This document shows positions 25,969 through 35,007 of a stretch of 64,000 nucleotides of DNA, one piece after another. The notes beneath the pieces are model-generated. The model did not search any database. It had not been told where the DNA came from and saw nothing but the letters and a program-made list of their open reading frames with translations. Numbering within the stretch: position 1 is the first letter of the stretch; each line of letters starts with the position of its first letter. Position numbers and translations under genes: made by a program. Source of the DNA: Cyanophora paradoxa (taxonomy: Eukaryota > Glaucocystophyceae > Cyanophorales > Cyanophoraceae); NCBI GenBank assembly GCA_004431415.1, contig QPMI01000516.1:1-64000 (forward strand). Direction: 5' to 3'.

Positions 25969-27899
25969 GGGGGCTCGCATCGCGTTTCGCGCCGCGCAAC
26001 GTGCTCGCGATCCCGGGGGGCGGGGACTCGCACATCACGCCCTTCGAGAGCGATAAGTACGCGCACTTTCAGCAGATGGCCAAAACCGCGCTGCACCGCT
26101 CCGACGGGATGCGCGTCGAGGATAGGGCGAAAACCGACAAGCTCGCGGAGGTGGAGGCGCAGGCCATCGCCAACGCCTACTACATCAACAAATTCAAGGA
26201 GATGGAGTCCGGGCTCGACGAGGAGTACGAGGAGGGCTTCCGCTCCTGGCTGATGGGCCAATCCGCCTTTGCCATCGACGCCGCGAATCAAACGAACCGA
26301 AAGGCGCGGGGCGCAGGCGCGTGCGACGTGGACGGCAAGAATTTGACCATGCTCCCGGGCGTGCGCGATTTTTGCAAGTCGAAGGAAGACCAGATCACAG
26401 AGTTCTTGAAACGCAAAAAGCGACTCGAGACCCTCGGGCCCATGAACTTGGATGACGCGTACTACTACTACAAGTACATCGTGAACGGCGAGGAGTTCAA
26501 ACCGACGAGCATTTATGCGCGCGAAAACCTACCGGAGGAGAAGAAGAGCTACGCGGATAGGAACACCTCGCAGCCGTTCACCCAGGCCGAGCCACCCGGA
26601 TCGGACGACGAGGGCCCGGGCCCGGACGAGGGCCGGCTGAGGGACACGCGCGCCGAGATGCGACGCCTGACGGCCGCAATGACCAAGCTCGTTAAGATTG
26701 CCGAGGGCAAGGAGCAGGAGGCGCGGATCAGAAAGAGGGACAACGCGGCCATCGATGACAACGGGGCCATCGCTCTGGGGTCGAATGCGCGGAGGGGCGC
26801 CAAGGAGGCGCTGATCCAGAAGGCGCTGCCGGGTAGGCGCGAACGGCCCGCAGAAGGCGGCGGGGGCGGGGGCGGTGGCGGCGGGGGCAGCGGGGGCGGT
26901 GGCGGCGGCGGCGGCGGGGGCGGTGGCGGCGGGGACGACGGCGACGGAGGAGAGGGTGGCGGCGATGGTGGCGAGCCACAGCCACCGCCCCTTCCTAGCG
27001 TCCCCTCAACCCCGGCTCCATCGCCCGAAGCTTCCCCCCCGGCCGCCCCGGGCACATCCGTGGGAGCGCCCGCGGCCGGTCCTTCTGATGCCGAGCTGAC
27101 GCCGGCGACGGTAGAGGCCGCGGTGAGGGGGGCGCTGGCTGCCGTGGGCGTTCCGACTGCGCCGCCGGCGACGTACGCCGCATCGTCCGCGAAGTCGAAA
27201 GACCGCAAGCTCAAGAAGGGCATAGATGCGGACGAATCCCGGGAGGCGAGGCTGGAGTCGCTGGATGCGCTGCGTAGCGCAAAGGGGGCGGCTCTTCTTG
27301 CCAAGGCGCGCAGACAGCTGATCACCGACGTGGCGGCCGATGCGGCCCCTGACAGTGAGCTCGCGACCGTTTCGGAGTTCATCCAGACGGAGCGGCTGCA
27401 GGCGGACGTGATGGAGGCAGAGGCGACGCTTGAGGTACGCAAACGGGCACTCGAGGAGGCGGCCGAGCGCACACGCAGGCGCCGGTGGGACATTGGCCCC
27501 ACGGGAGAGGTGATGCCGGCGCCCGCCGCGGGGCCCAGTGCGCCCCCCAGCGTGCCCCCTCCCGCCCGCAAACAGCGATGGGACGTCGGCCCCGATGCAG
27601 CTCAGATTTCGGCGTTTCTCGCGGGCAACCCTGACGCGGAGGAGCGGCGCAGGTGGTTTGAGGATCAAAAGAGCGTGAAGATCCAGGGTGCCTACAGCAA
27701 GGCGCTCAAAGACATACAGAGGCGCTTCGGAAACAATGACGAGGCCCTCGGGAGCTTCGCGGAAATTGCGATTTCCCGGTACCACGCGGCCAAGGGCGTG
27801 CCCGGGCAGATTATTGCCAACGTGCCTGCGCGGCTGCTTCGAGATTATTTCTCGGGGGACGGGCCCGACATCGATTTTTGGAGGTTTGTGGACGCATAG
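25965..27899 (+). CDS. Virion-type protein with Gly-rich linker, unknown
   Basis: A 644-residue protein starts in an ATGA overlap with the basic protein. The N-terminal 220 residues look folded (MLPGVRDFCKSKEDQITEF). A Glu/Arg coiled stretch is followed by a long Gly run (26859-26940), a Pro-rich linker and a helical C-terminus with two RRRWDIGP/KQRWDVGP repeats. It directly precedes the capsid gene. No family is recognised; the open frame on the opposite strand is a by-product of the GC-rich repeat. Confidence 0.55.
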   Translation: MRGLASRFAPRNVLAIPGGGDSHITPFESDKYAHFQQMAKTALHRSDGMRVEDRAKTDKLAEVEAQAIANAYYINKFKEMESGLDEEYEEGFRSWLMGQSAFAIDAANQTNRKARGAGACDVDGKNLTMLPGVRDFCKSKEDQITEFLKRKKRLETLGPMNLDDAYYYYKYIVNGEEFKPTSIYARENLPEEKKSYADRNTSQPFTQAEPPGSDDEGPGPDEGRLRDTRAEMRRLTAAMTKLVKIAEGKEQEARIRKRDNAAIDDNGAIALGSNARRGAKEALIQKALPGRRERPAEGGGGGGGGGGGSGGGGGGGGGGGGGGDDGDGGEGGGDGGEPQPPPLPSVPSTPAPSPEASPPAAPGTSVGAPAAGPSDAELTPATVEAAVRGALAAVGVPTAPPATYAASSAKSKDRKLKKGIDADESREARLESLDALRSAKGAALLAKARRQLITDVAADAAPDSELATVSEFIQTERLQADVMEAEATLEVRKRALEEAAERTRRRRWDIGPTGEVMPAPAAGPSAPPSVPPPARKQRWDVGPDAAQISAFLAGNPDAEERRRWFEDQKSVKIQGAYSKALKDIQRRFGNNDEALGSFAEIAISRYHAAKGVPGQIIANVPARLLRDYFSGDGPDIDFWRFVDA

Positions 27900-27941
27900 G
27901 CGCCCATCCACAAAATTTTCTCAACGCACCCCTAAACCACC

Positions 27942-29324
27942 ATGGCTTCCGCGCTCATCTCCACCCCCACGACCGCCCTGCACCACTCGCTGCGCAGCTC
28001 CGACGCGTCGATGCACGTGCACGAGACCTTCGACACGGCGATGCCGTTCGTGGACGAGGTGCTCGAGGTGAGCCCCGTGCAGTCGGGCGTGGGCTTCGCC
28101 CAGACCGTCGACATCGTCATCCCGCACTCGGCGCCGATGTTCAACGACTCCTGGCTCAAGGTGACGCTGCCGGCGCTGACGAACGCGGACCACTTCTACA
28201 TCCCTAAGGCCGGCTACGTGCTGCTCAAGAACGTGAAGATCTTCGTGGGCGCGCAGCTGATCCACGAGTACACCGGCCACCACGACGCCATCTACGGCGA
28301 GTTCGAGGACGACAAGTCCGTCGTCCAGCACGTCGACATGGTGAACAACCTCTGGGCGCACCAGCCGCTGCGCCGCCGGGGCAAGGCCCCGAACACGCTG
28401 TACATACCGATTCGCATCGCGACGGGCCACGGTCGAAAGTTCGCCGTGCCGCTCCACAAGCTCCGATGCTCCGGAAACGACATGAAGCTGCAGATCACCT
28501 ACGCCTCGCAGAAGGAGATCACGGCCTCGTACGTGGACGGCGGCCTGCACACGAACACCAACCTGGCGGGCGTTACGGGAAGCACCGGCCTGGACACCAA
28601 GCTCATCCTGCGCTACGTGCACATCGACTCGCGCGAGCTGGCGCTGCACCCGAACTCGTTCACCTGGGCCGGCAAGTACGTGCAGCACTACCACGTCTCG
28701 TTCGAGTCGGGCAAGGCCATCCGCCTGCCCTTCACCGGAATCTGCTACGAGCTGATCATCGTGGTGCGCGACAAGCCGCACACCGACAACGGTGAGCACT
28801 TCTGGCGCTTCCGCCCGCTCGACAAGATCGAGCTGAAGTGCGACAACATCAAGGTGCTCGACAGCTCGAACCACGACGCGCACTTCCTGCGCACGGCCAT
28901 CGCGCACAAGGAGCACACGCACGCCCCCGCGCGCAAGCACCTCGAGCTGCTGCGGGGCGTGACCTCGATGGACGGGACGGCGGCGGCCGATGTGGCCGAC
29001 GCGCTGCACCCGCACCCGTGGTCGGGCAACGACACGCCCCCCACGACCCTCGCGACCCACGACGGCCACAGCAGCGACATCCAGCCCCGCAACGTGGGCC
29101 AGTTCGGGACGGAGTTCATCTACTCGCTCCCCTTCGGCACGGACGTGGCCGACAACACCAAGATGTTCGGCGGCCTCGACATGGGTGCCTTCAAGACCAT
29201 CGAGCTCACGCTCACCACGCTCAAGACCTACACGTCGGAGGCCAAGCCCGTGGCCGACATCTACTGCCGCTACTACAACGAGATCACCTTCACCAACGGC
29301 GGCGCCTACCGCCGCTTCCATTAG
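27942..29324 (+). CDS. Double jelly-roll major capsid protein
   Basis: A 460-residue intact protein with an ACCACCATGG start context. The sequence follows the NCLDV-type DJR capsid plan: an N-terminal beta region (SGVGFAQTVDIVIPHSAP), a mid-region ITYASQKEI, and the diagnostic C-terminal set FIYSLPFG, LDMGAFKTIELTLTTLK and IYCRYYNEITFTNGG. It would form trimers tiling an icosahedral shell. High, even GC at third positions suggests strong expression. Two TAGATTGCCAG units follow immediately after the stop (29322-29344). It is the best gene here for placing the virus. Confidence 0.92.
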   Translation: MASALISTPTTALHHSLRSSDASMHVHETFDTAMPFVDEVLEVSPVQSGVGFAQTVDIVIPHSAPMFNDSWLKVTLPALTNADHFYIPKAGYVLLKNVKIFVGAQLIHEYTGHHDAIYGEFEDDKSVVQHVDMVNNLWAHQPLRRRGKAPNTLYIPIRIATGHGRKFAVPLHKLRCSGNDMKLQITYASQKEITASYVDGGLHTNTNLAGVTGSTGLDTKLILRYVHIDSRELALHPNSFTWAGKYVQHYHVSFESGKAIRLPFTGICYELIIVVRDKPHTDNGEHFWRFRPLDKIELKCDNIKVLDSSNHDAHFLRTAIAHKEHTHAPARKHLELLRGVTSMDGTAAADVADALHPHPWSGNDTPPTTLATHDGHSSDIQPRNVGQFGTEFIYSLPFGTDVADNTKMFGGLDMGAFKTIELTLTTLKTYTSEAKPVADIYCRYYNEITFTNGGAYRRFH

Positions 29325-29411
29325 ATTGCCAGCTAGATTGCCAGAGAGGGCGAGCCTTGGCCGCCGGTGTGAACCAATAAATTTTCCCACTGGGATCCTA
29401 ACCGAGGCGCG

Positions 29412-30521
29412 ATGACGAAGGGCCACTCTATGATGGACATTGGGGAGGGATCTAAGAAGCAGCGCCAGTCGCTGAAGAACGACCTGAAGGGTGAGGTGAC
29501 GGGAATTATCGAGAAGTATGCGCCCGGCACGATCATGCCCGAGGTGGCCGTGACGGATAAAACAAAGGCCGACGTCTACACGCCAGAGGATAAGGCCCGT
29601 GGTCTGGGGTGGAACGAAGCCGTCGATACCAAGGCCCTGCCGGCCATGAAGTACACCCCGCAGATGGAGAAGCTGATGCGGATGGGCATTCGACAGCAGC
29701 TACAGAACGCCTACCCCAGCCGCACGATCAACGAGGAGGACGTCGAGAATGCGTTCGCGCTGCGGAAGGAAATCATGATTCGCGATTTCGACCAGTGGGC
29801 GATGACGGCCTTCGACCTGAAGCAGCCGGGCGTCGCGAAAATGCTCGAGGAATATTACCCCGAGCTGCTCGAGCGAATTACGAACATGATCGAGCAGGAT
29901 ATCGAAATTCAGCGTTTCGATAAGTACCAGAAGGTTTTCTTCCCGATGAACTACGACGATCTCGTCATGAAGTGGGCGCGCGAGCGCGGCTGGATCAAAA
30001 CGATGGAAGAAATCGAGAAGGAGAACCTGCTCGGCCCCGTGGGCCGCTACGGCTCCGCCAACCTTCGTGCCGGCTACACGCCCGACCTGTCCCCCATGTT
30101 CAATGCACAGACCGCGCAGATCAGCGGGCCGGGCAACCTCCCCTACGGACGGAACGACATCGATTTCAGCAAGGGCAACCCGTTCAACGCCATCCTCATG
30201 GATCAGCACGGCACGCGGGGCCCGGCCATGGCAACATCGGTCCCGTACGCGGACCAGAACCTGCTCCCATCAACTGTCAACCCTATGGAGGGACTGGGGG
30301 CCGACCAGGCAGACAGTATGCTCATGGGTCAGATTGCAGCGTCAAGGGGCAGAGGCACCGTTCCCGGGGCCCCAGATACGGAGCAGGTGGGCCTTCGGGC
30401 TGCAATCCAGAATCTGGTTGGCATCACGACAGCACGGCAAGCGCAAGTGCGGACCCAGACCGCCGCGAACATGTCGGAGGCGTACAAGCTGGCCGCAGAC
30501 CAATACCGCCGTTTCCGCTAA
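29412..30521 (+). CDS. Virion-type protein after the capsid gene, unknown
   Basis: A 369-residue protein with a mainly helical N-terminal half (KEIMIRDFDQWAMTAFDL, ELLERITNMIEQDIEIQ) and a Gly/Pro/Asn-rich second half. AAATTTTCCCACTGGGATCC precedes the start and fits the promoter motif. Its position behind the major capsid gene suggests a structural role. The sequence is intact; no family is recognised. Confidence 0.55.
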   Translation: MTKGHSMMDIGEGSKKQRQSLKNDLKGEVTGIIEKYAPGTIMPEVAVTDKTKADVYTPEDKARGLGWNEAVDTKALPAMKYTPQMEKLMRMGIRQQLQNAYPSRTINEEDVENAFALRKEIMIRDFDQWAMTAFDLKQPGVAKMLEEYYPELLERITNMIEQDIEIQRFDKYQKVFFPMNYDDLVMKWARERGWIKTMEEIEKENLLGPVGRYGSANLRAGYTPDLSPMFNAQTAQISGPGNLPYGRNDIDFSKGNPFNAILMDQHGTRGPAMATSVPYADQNLLPSTVNPMEGLGADQADSMLMGQIAASRGRGTVPGAPDTEQVGLRAAIQNLVGITTARQAQVRTQTAANMSEAYKLAADQYRRFR

Positions 30522-30543
30522 TTTCTGAGGCCCACGCGAGCAC

Positions 30544-30873
30544 ATGGCAGCGACGGAGGCGACGCTGGGCGAGCAGATCGAGGCGCGCTGGGGCCGCTTC
30601 CTCGACCTGCTGGAGCCGGAGGCCAAGGAGCCGGGGGTGCGGGCGCAGATCCAGTCGCTGCGCGGCATAGGGGCCACGGCGGTCATCGTTCTGTTCAGGA
30701 GGCACATCAACGCGGAGGCGGAATTGATCAAGGCGAAGGACGACTCGGTTTTCGAGAGGCTGCCGCAGGAGTACGCCTCGGCCGTGCGCTCGCTCTTCTA
30801 CGGCAGCGGGCCCGAGCTGCGCGAGAAGCTGTGGCTGTACGTCGAGCTCTTTGTCGAGCTGACCTCGGAGTAA
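30544..30873 (+). CDS. Small helical protein, unknown
   Basis: A 109-residue, largely helical protein (LLEPEAKEPGVRAQIQSLRG, AVIVLFRRHINAEAELIKAK). TAATTTCTGAGGCCC, nearly the consensus promoter motif, overlaps the preceding stop region. It belongs to the plus-strand virion block. No family is recognised. Confidence 0.5.
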   Translation: MAATEATLGEQIEARWGRFLDLLEPEAKEPGVRAQIQSLRGIGATAVIVLFRRHINAEAELIKAKDDSVFERLPQEYASAVRSLFYGSGPELREKLWLYVELFVELTSE

Positions 30874-30911
30874 ATAGCCCGGATTAAATTTCTAAGGGGC
30901 AGGCGTAAAGG

Positions 30912-31715
30912 ATGGACCCCTCGGCGATGCTTGGCTTCGAGGCGCTGGCCGTGGACGGGCCGAACCCCGTGGGGATCCCGCAGCCCCGCAAGAAGGGCCG
31001 CCCCGCGAAGGAGGGCAAGGAAAAGGGGGAGAAGGCGCCGAAGGCCGACAAGACGGCGCTGCCCGGGGACGGGCCCCCCGTGACTTCCTCCGCGCCGAGC
31101 AAGGGCGCGAGCTTCAGCGTGCAGGAGCACATCGAAATGACGAAGAAAAAGGAGCAGAGCGTGAAAAAGGCGCTGGGGATCGACCTGCAGGAGCGGCCGC
31201 AGGACGAGGCGCAGACGGACGTGGACGAGAAGAAGCAGGTCCTGCGGCAGATCGCGCAGTACCGGCGCTCGTTCGGGGGCGAGCTGACGTCCACGAAGAA
31301 GCTGAGCCTGGCGACGCCGCTGGACGAGCTGAAGGAAGAGTACGAGGAGATTCAGCGCGAGCTGAGCACGCGGGGTTCGCTGGAGGCCGCGCGCCTCTTT
31401 CTGATCGCGGGCATGCACTCGCTGGAGCACCTGAACAAGGCGTACGATCCGATCGGCCTGAAGCTCGACGGGCTCGGGCAGGCGACGCTCTCGTCGATGG
31501 ACCAGGTGCAGCCGATCCTGGAGGAGCTGGTGATCAAGTACTCGCGCTACGTGACCCTGGGGCCCGAGGCGCGCCTGGGGATGGCCCTGGTGCAGACGGT
31601 GCTGGCGGTGCACGCGGCGAACGCGAACCCGGAGATGATGAAGGAGGTGACGGAGGCGGCGGCCTCGACGGCGGCGGAGCCCAAGGCGGTGGGCGGCAAG
31701 TTCAACGGCCTTTGA
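30912..31715 (+). CDS. Conserved-looking helical virion protein, unknown
   Basis: A 267-residue protein: a Lys/Pro-rich N-terminus (to about 75), then a helical region (VLRQIAQYRRSFGGEL, LDELKEEYEEIQREL) and an Ala-rich tail. The central pattern of a short Y-R-F motif followed by two amphipathic helices is reminiscent of proteins found near capsid genes in other DJR viruses, but I cannot name the family. AAATTTCTAAGGGGC upstream fits the promoter motif. It converges with the possible ssDNA-binding gene. Confidence 0.5.
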   Translation: MDPSAMLGFEALAVDGPNPVGIPQPRKKGRPAKEGKEKGEKAPKADKTALPGDGPPVTSSAPSKGASFSVQEHIEMTKKKEQSVKKALGIDLQERPQDEAQTDVDEKKQVLRQIAQYRRSFGGELTSTKKLSLATPLDELKEEYEEIQRELSTRGSLEAARLFLIAGMHSLEHLNKAYDPIGLKLDGLGQATLSSMDQVQPILEELVIKYSRYVTLGPEARLGMALVQTVLAVHAANANPEMMKEVTEAAASTAAEPKAVGGKFNGL

Positions 31716-31768
31716 GTGTAAACGCATGTAATCAATTGCACCAAAAATTCACAATTTATTCGTCCGAG

Positions 31769-32551
31769 CTACTGCATGGGGGCTGTGTACATAGACTCGG
31801 GGTTTAGGTAGGGCTCGAAGCTGGCCTCGTTGTCGTAGGGCCTGAAGGCCAGCTCGGGCGTGCGGCCTGCGAAGCGAAAGGCGCCGACCTTGCACTGCTG
31901 CACGGCGAGGAAGGACCACTTGAGGCCGAACTTGCCCTCGGGGATGGCGTAGGCGGTGTCGATTTTAACGAGGGCGGCCACCAGGTCGCCGGTGCCGATG
32001 GTGGCGCGCTCGGTGATGAGGTAGTTGGACATGTCGACGACGGGGATGGTCTTGCGCTTGCCCGCCATCGTCTGGGTGCGGATGCGCATGTTGAGGTACT
32101 TGTAGAAGGCCTGGCCCGACTCCTTGTCGACCTTGATGCGCACGCTGGGGGTCTGCAGCACCGAGATCTGGTCCTTGGAGAGGGAGCGGCCGGGCGAGAC
32201 CTTGAGCTTGGCCTGGTTCTGCTGCACGAACTCGCAGAATTTCGCGTCCAGGGCCTCGAGCAGCTTGAGGAACTCGTCCGCGGCGGGGTTCGTCTGGCCG
32301 TCGACGGCGCTGAGATCGGTGAGGTCCAGCGTGTAAAATCCGCCGTTTTCTTCCATGACGAAGGCCTTCTTCTCGTCGCTCCACGCCTTGCCTTGCTCGG
32401 TGTTGATGCAGGGGTTGATGGTGACCATGGGCGGCGCGTACATCATGAGGCCCTGCAGGCCGTCGTACTTGGCCTTGATGCGGCCGGTGGCGTCGATCTC
32501 GAAGGCGAGCTTGGCGGGGTCGATCTCGGTGGCGCTGCGGACGGTGGCCAT
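31769..32551 (-). CDS. Possible ssDNA-binding protein
   Basis: A 260-residue intact protein. The C-terminal pattern LVAALVKIDTAYAIPEGKFGLKW followed by FLAVQQCKV resembles the OB-fold core of viral ssDNA-binding-like families (DUF2815/DUF5871 type), from memory rather than alignment. ATTTTCTAGCCTTAGGC lies upstream on the minus strand. With the helicase, resolvase and YqaJ protein it would complete a recombination-based replication set. (Key segments: LVAALVKIDTAYA, GKFGLKW.). Confidence 0.4.
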   Translation of the reverse strand: MATVRSATEIDPAKLAFEIDATGRIKAKYDGLQGLMMYAPPMVTINPCINTEQGKAWSDEKKAFVMEENGGFYTLDLTDLSAVDGQTNPAADEFLKLLEALDAKFCEFVQQNQAKLKVSPGRSLSKDQISVLQTPSVRIKVDKESGQAFYKYLNMRIRTQTMAGKRKTIPVVDMSNYLITERATIGTGDLVAALVKIDTAYAIPEGKFGLKWSFLAVQQCKVGAFRFAGRTPELAFRPYDNEASFEPYLNPESMYTAPMQ

Positions 32552-32661
32552 GGTTGCGTTAGCTTAGAGTGTGCTTCAGCCTAAGGCTAGAAAATATTTG
32601 AGGTCGCCCCGCCCGACTTCAGCTGAGCGCTCAGGTGATTCAGGTAAAACACGTGTTCAAT

Positions 32662-32946
32662 TCAGCTCACTGGGGAGGGGAGGGCCTCGATCACGGCTAC
32701 GCGAATATTCGAGAGTCTAAATCTGGCGCTGGGGCTGGCGACGGCGTACAGGGTGATCTCGTTCTTGGCGGGATTGAGCATGATGTGCTGGAAGCAGTCG
32801 CCCTTGCGGCACTCCAGCGAGATGTTGCGCAGCAGCCTGCAGTAGTTGAAGCAGATCTCGCCGTTCTCGTCGAGATCCTCTTCCGTGGCCTCGTACTCGA
32901 AGATGCCGAAGGTCAGGCAGCAGGTGAAGTACTTGGGGGCGCACAT
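32662..32946 (-). CDS. Small protein, unknown
   Basis: A 94-residue Cys-containing protein (FTCCLTFGIFEYEATEED) with no recognised motif. It differs from its neighbours in lacking the usual promoter motif; the leader has TTTATCGG instead. Immediately behind its stop lies the palindrome AACACGTGTT (32648-32657), which recurs behind the next minus-strand gene. Confidence 0.5.
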   Translation of the reverse strand: MCAPKYFTCCLTFGIFEYEATEEDLDENGEICFNYCRLLRNISLECRKGDCFQHIMLNPAKNEITLYAVASPSARFRLSNIRVAVIEALPSPVS

Positions 32947-33054
32947 TCTCTCGTTTGCTGGCCGATAAAGTGTGAGGAAACGAGGCCCCGCGCACCCTCT
33001 TAAGGCCCCGCGTCAGGTGAGCGTCGGGTGAAGCCAGAAAACACGTGTTCAATT

Positions 33055-33528
33055 TCAAAGGGATACAGAGCCCTCGAGATCAAAGGTAATCGACCTATCG
33101 TCTATGCTGAAGGGGTAGCCGCACTGCTGGTGCAGCTGATCGACCTTCATCTTGAGGGAGCCCATCTGCCTCCGCAAGACCCAGATGTTGCAGTCGTAGT
33201 CCTCGAAGAAGGTGTAGGCGAGGGAGCGGCCCGAGGGCGAGATCGCCGCGCAGAACGAGGCCCACTCGGGCACTTTAACGTGGGTGCAGCTCAAGCGCCC
33301 CGCGGAGAAGGTGACAATGTAGGCCGTGTGCCCGGTGTGAGTCTTGGCGCAGGAGACAAGCGTGAAGGAGAGGCCGTCGTCGGAGAGCTTCATGAGGAGG
33401 ATCTTGCCGGGGCAGTCCTTGCAGTCCTCCACCTCGCCGTTCTTGAGAACTTCCACCTCGCGGTCGATGGGCTCGCCGATCGCGCGCACGGTGTATTCCT
33501 CGACGAAGAACTGGGCGACAAGGGCCAT
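33055..33528 (-). CDS. Small beta-rich protein, unknown
   Basis: A 157-residue protein with a WD40/beta-propeller-like flavour (ISPSGRSLAYTFFEDYDCNIWVL) but only enough sequence for part of such a fold. It has a TATA-like element (33591-33597) about 65 bases upstream instead of the viral motif, and the AACACGTGTT palindrome (33040-33049) just after the stop. The paired features with the 94-residue gene suggest both belong to one expression class, perhaps early genes. Confidence 0.5.
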   Translation of the reverse strand: MALVAQFFVEEYTVRAIGEPIDREVEVLKNGEVEDCKDCPGKILLMKLSDDGLSFTLVSCAKTHTGHTAYIVTFSAGRLSCTHVKVPEWASFCAAISPSGRSLAYTFFEDYDCNIWVLRRQMGSLKMKVDQLHQQCGYPFSIDDRSITFDLEGSVSL

Positions 33529-33649
33529 GTTGCCTGCTGGTTGCGTTGAGAGAGATTGAGAGTGTGAGGGGAACGCAGCGTGCCGCGCGCTTATAAAGGC
33601 CGTTCAGGTGAGCGCTCAGCTGAGTTTCAGGTGAGGGCAACTTGAAAAT

Positions 33650-33780
33650 TCGGCGTCATTTACGTCCGCGTCATTTACGTCAGCGTCATTTACGTCACGG
33701 AGTTGGGACTCGGCCCTGGCCCCGGGCCCAGGCCTCGCCCGTAAAAAAAAGGACTTGGACTTGGCGCCATTTTCTAAAGC
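33650..33780 (+). promoter_or_regulatory. CRE-like triple repeat, copy A
   Basis: Three tandem TCATTTACGTC units (half CRE motifs) are followed by a GC-rich segment, an A8 run and CATTTTCTAAAGC, after which the 33792 gene starts. The first 70 bases match copy C of the inverted repeat (34813-34936 and its right flank) almost perfectly. It is likely an enhancer-type promoter for the gene at 33792. Confidence 0.55.
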
Positions 33781-33791
33781 TCTGCTGTACC

Positions 33792-34175
33792 ATGGAGCCC
33801 GCCATCTCCCAGCTAGTCTCCCAGGGCGCCAAGCTCGACAAGGCCCTGAACATCTACCTTCAGCTGATCGAGCTGGCCTGGCCCGAGCCAATGATAGCTC
33901 AGGCCTGCAAATCGCTCCACGTGGCGTTCGATGCGCCGTTCTCAGGTGACCCGGATCAGGTGACATCCTGGACCAAGGAGGAGATAAAGGCCGACTTCGA
34001 GGCGCTTTTCTCATTTATGAGCAAGAAGTATGCCGAAATCGAAGCAGCTAAGGCCTCAGCAGCCGAAGGCGGTGAAGCCCCAGCCGAAGGCCCTGCCGGC
34101 GACGAAGGCACCGAAGTTCAAGGCGCTGGGCCCTCTGCAGAGGGCGAAGGCCAAGGCAGACCTGCGTCCGTGTAG
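33792..34175 (+). CDS. Helical protein, probably continued in another frame
   Basis: The first 80 residues (AISQLVSQGAKLDKALNIYL) look like a real folded protein. From 34030 on, this frame becomes Glu/Ala/Gly-rich and loses GC at third positions, while the overlapping frame of the next entry gains both. A one-base gain near 34025 could therefore have split a single gene. Alternatively two genes truly overlap by 146 bases. No family is recognised. Confidence 0.5.
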   Translation: MEPAISQLVSQGAKLDKALNIYLQLIELAWPEPMIAQACKSLHVAFDAPFSGDPDQVTSWTKEEIKADFEALFSFMSKKYAEIEAAKASAAEGGEAPAEGPAGDEGTEVQGAGPSAEGEGQGRPASV

Positions 34176-34437
34176 CCCCAAGGAGATAGCCAAGGAGGCC
34201 AGCAGCCACAGGCCCGACTGGCCGGCGCCGGCGCCCTACCGCTACCTCAAGCTGGACAAGAGCAACGATACGGGCTTCACCAGGAGGAGGTGGCCTGAGC
34301 CCCTCAGGTGGCTGGAGCCAAGGGAGATCAAGTCCGGAGGCGGTATCGAGCTAGCGCTAGCGCTGGGCGGCGGCGGTGCAGACTTGGAAGAGCAGGCCCT
34401 GCTAGATACCATCAACTTGGGCCAGGTAGAGCTGTGA
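34030..34437 (+). CDS. Basic Pro/Lys-rich protein or C-terminal part of the previous gene
   Basis: 135 residues starting MPKSKQLRPQQPKAVK, with an ordered-looking middle (YRYLKLDKSNDTGFTRRRW). Third-position GC is high across the overlap with the 33792 frame, so this is the better coding frame there. It either starts at its own ATG (34030) or is the continuation of the upstream protein after a frame change. Confidence 0.5.
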   Translation: MPKSKQLRPQQPKAVKPQPKALPATKAPKFKALGPLQRAKAKADLRPCSPKEIAKEASSHRPDWPAPAPYRYLKLDKSNDTGFTRRRWPEPLRWLEPREIKSGGGIELALALGGGGADLEEQALLDTINLGQVEL

Positions 34438-34483
34438 TATCTAGCTAGCGCTAGCGCTTGCTGAATTAATTAACCGAAGGGTC

Positions 34484-34936
34484 GCGTCATTTACGTCCGC
34501 GTCATTTACGTCAGCGTCATTTACGTCACGGAGTTTGCCGGCGACTCGGGACCTGGGCCAGGGCCCGGGGAAAAAAATTCGAGACTTGGAAAAATAGGGT
34601 ATCCCTATTATTTATCGTTATTATTATTACTATTATCGTTATTCACATTGAATGAATGCTTAAATCTATAAAAGGTGTACCGGTACCGGTAGCTAGTAGT
34701 ACTGAGCAAGTAGTACTAAGTAGTACAGTAGTAGTACTAAGTAGTACAGTAGTAGTACTAAGTAGTACTACGTAGTACTAGCGGTACTAGTAGCTACTGG
34801 TACTAGCGGTATTAGGGATACCCTATTTTTCCAAGTCTCGAATTTTTTTCCTCGGGCCCTGGCCCAGGTCCCGAGTCGCCGGCAAACTCCGTGACGTAAA
34901 TGACGCTGACGTAAATGACGCGGACGTAAATGACGC
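34484..34936. repeat. 124-bp inverted repeat around GTACTA-rich spacer
   Basis: Arms 34484-34607 and 34813-34936 are reverse complements with a single mismatch. Each arm contains three TCATTTACGTC units, a palindromic GGGCCC core, an A7 run and AGGGTATCCCT at its inner end. The 205-base spacer is AT-rich on the left, has a TATAAAAGG box (34667-34675), then dense AGTAGTAC/GTACTA repeats. No protein is encoded. Candidates are a replication origin, a transcribed regulatory RNA, joined genome ends, or a MITE-like insertion. Confidence 0.8.
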
Positions 34937-35007
34937 CGAAGTTTCAAGTTGCCCTTCGTTCGCAGCCTCCGGGCGCCTCCCACAATTTTCCAAGGTACCC
35001 AGCAAGC

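Noticed and set aside
26549-27571. A 340-codon minus-strand frame
   Set aside because: Mirror of the Gly-rich linker region of the plus-strand virion protein; mostly Ser/Pro runs.
27921-29426. A 501-codon minus-strand open frame opposite the capsid gene
   Set aside because: It is a shadow caused by the high GC at third positions of the capsid gene; low-complexity composition and no domain.
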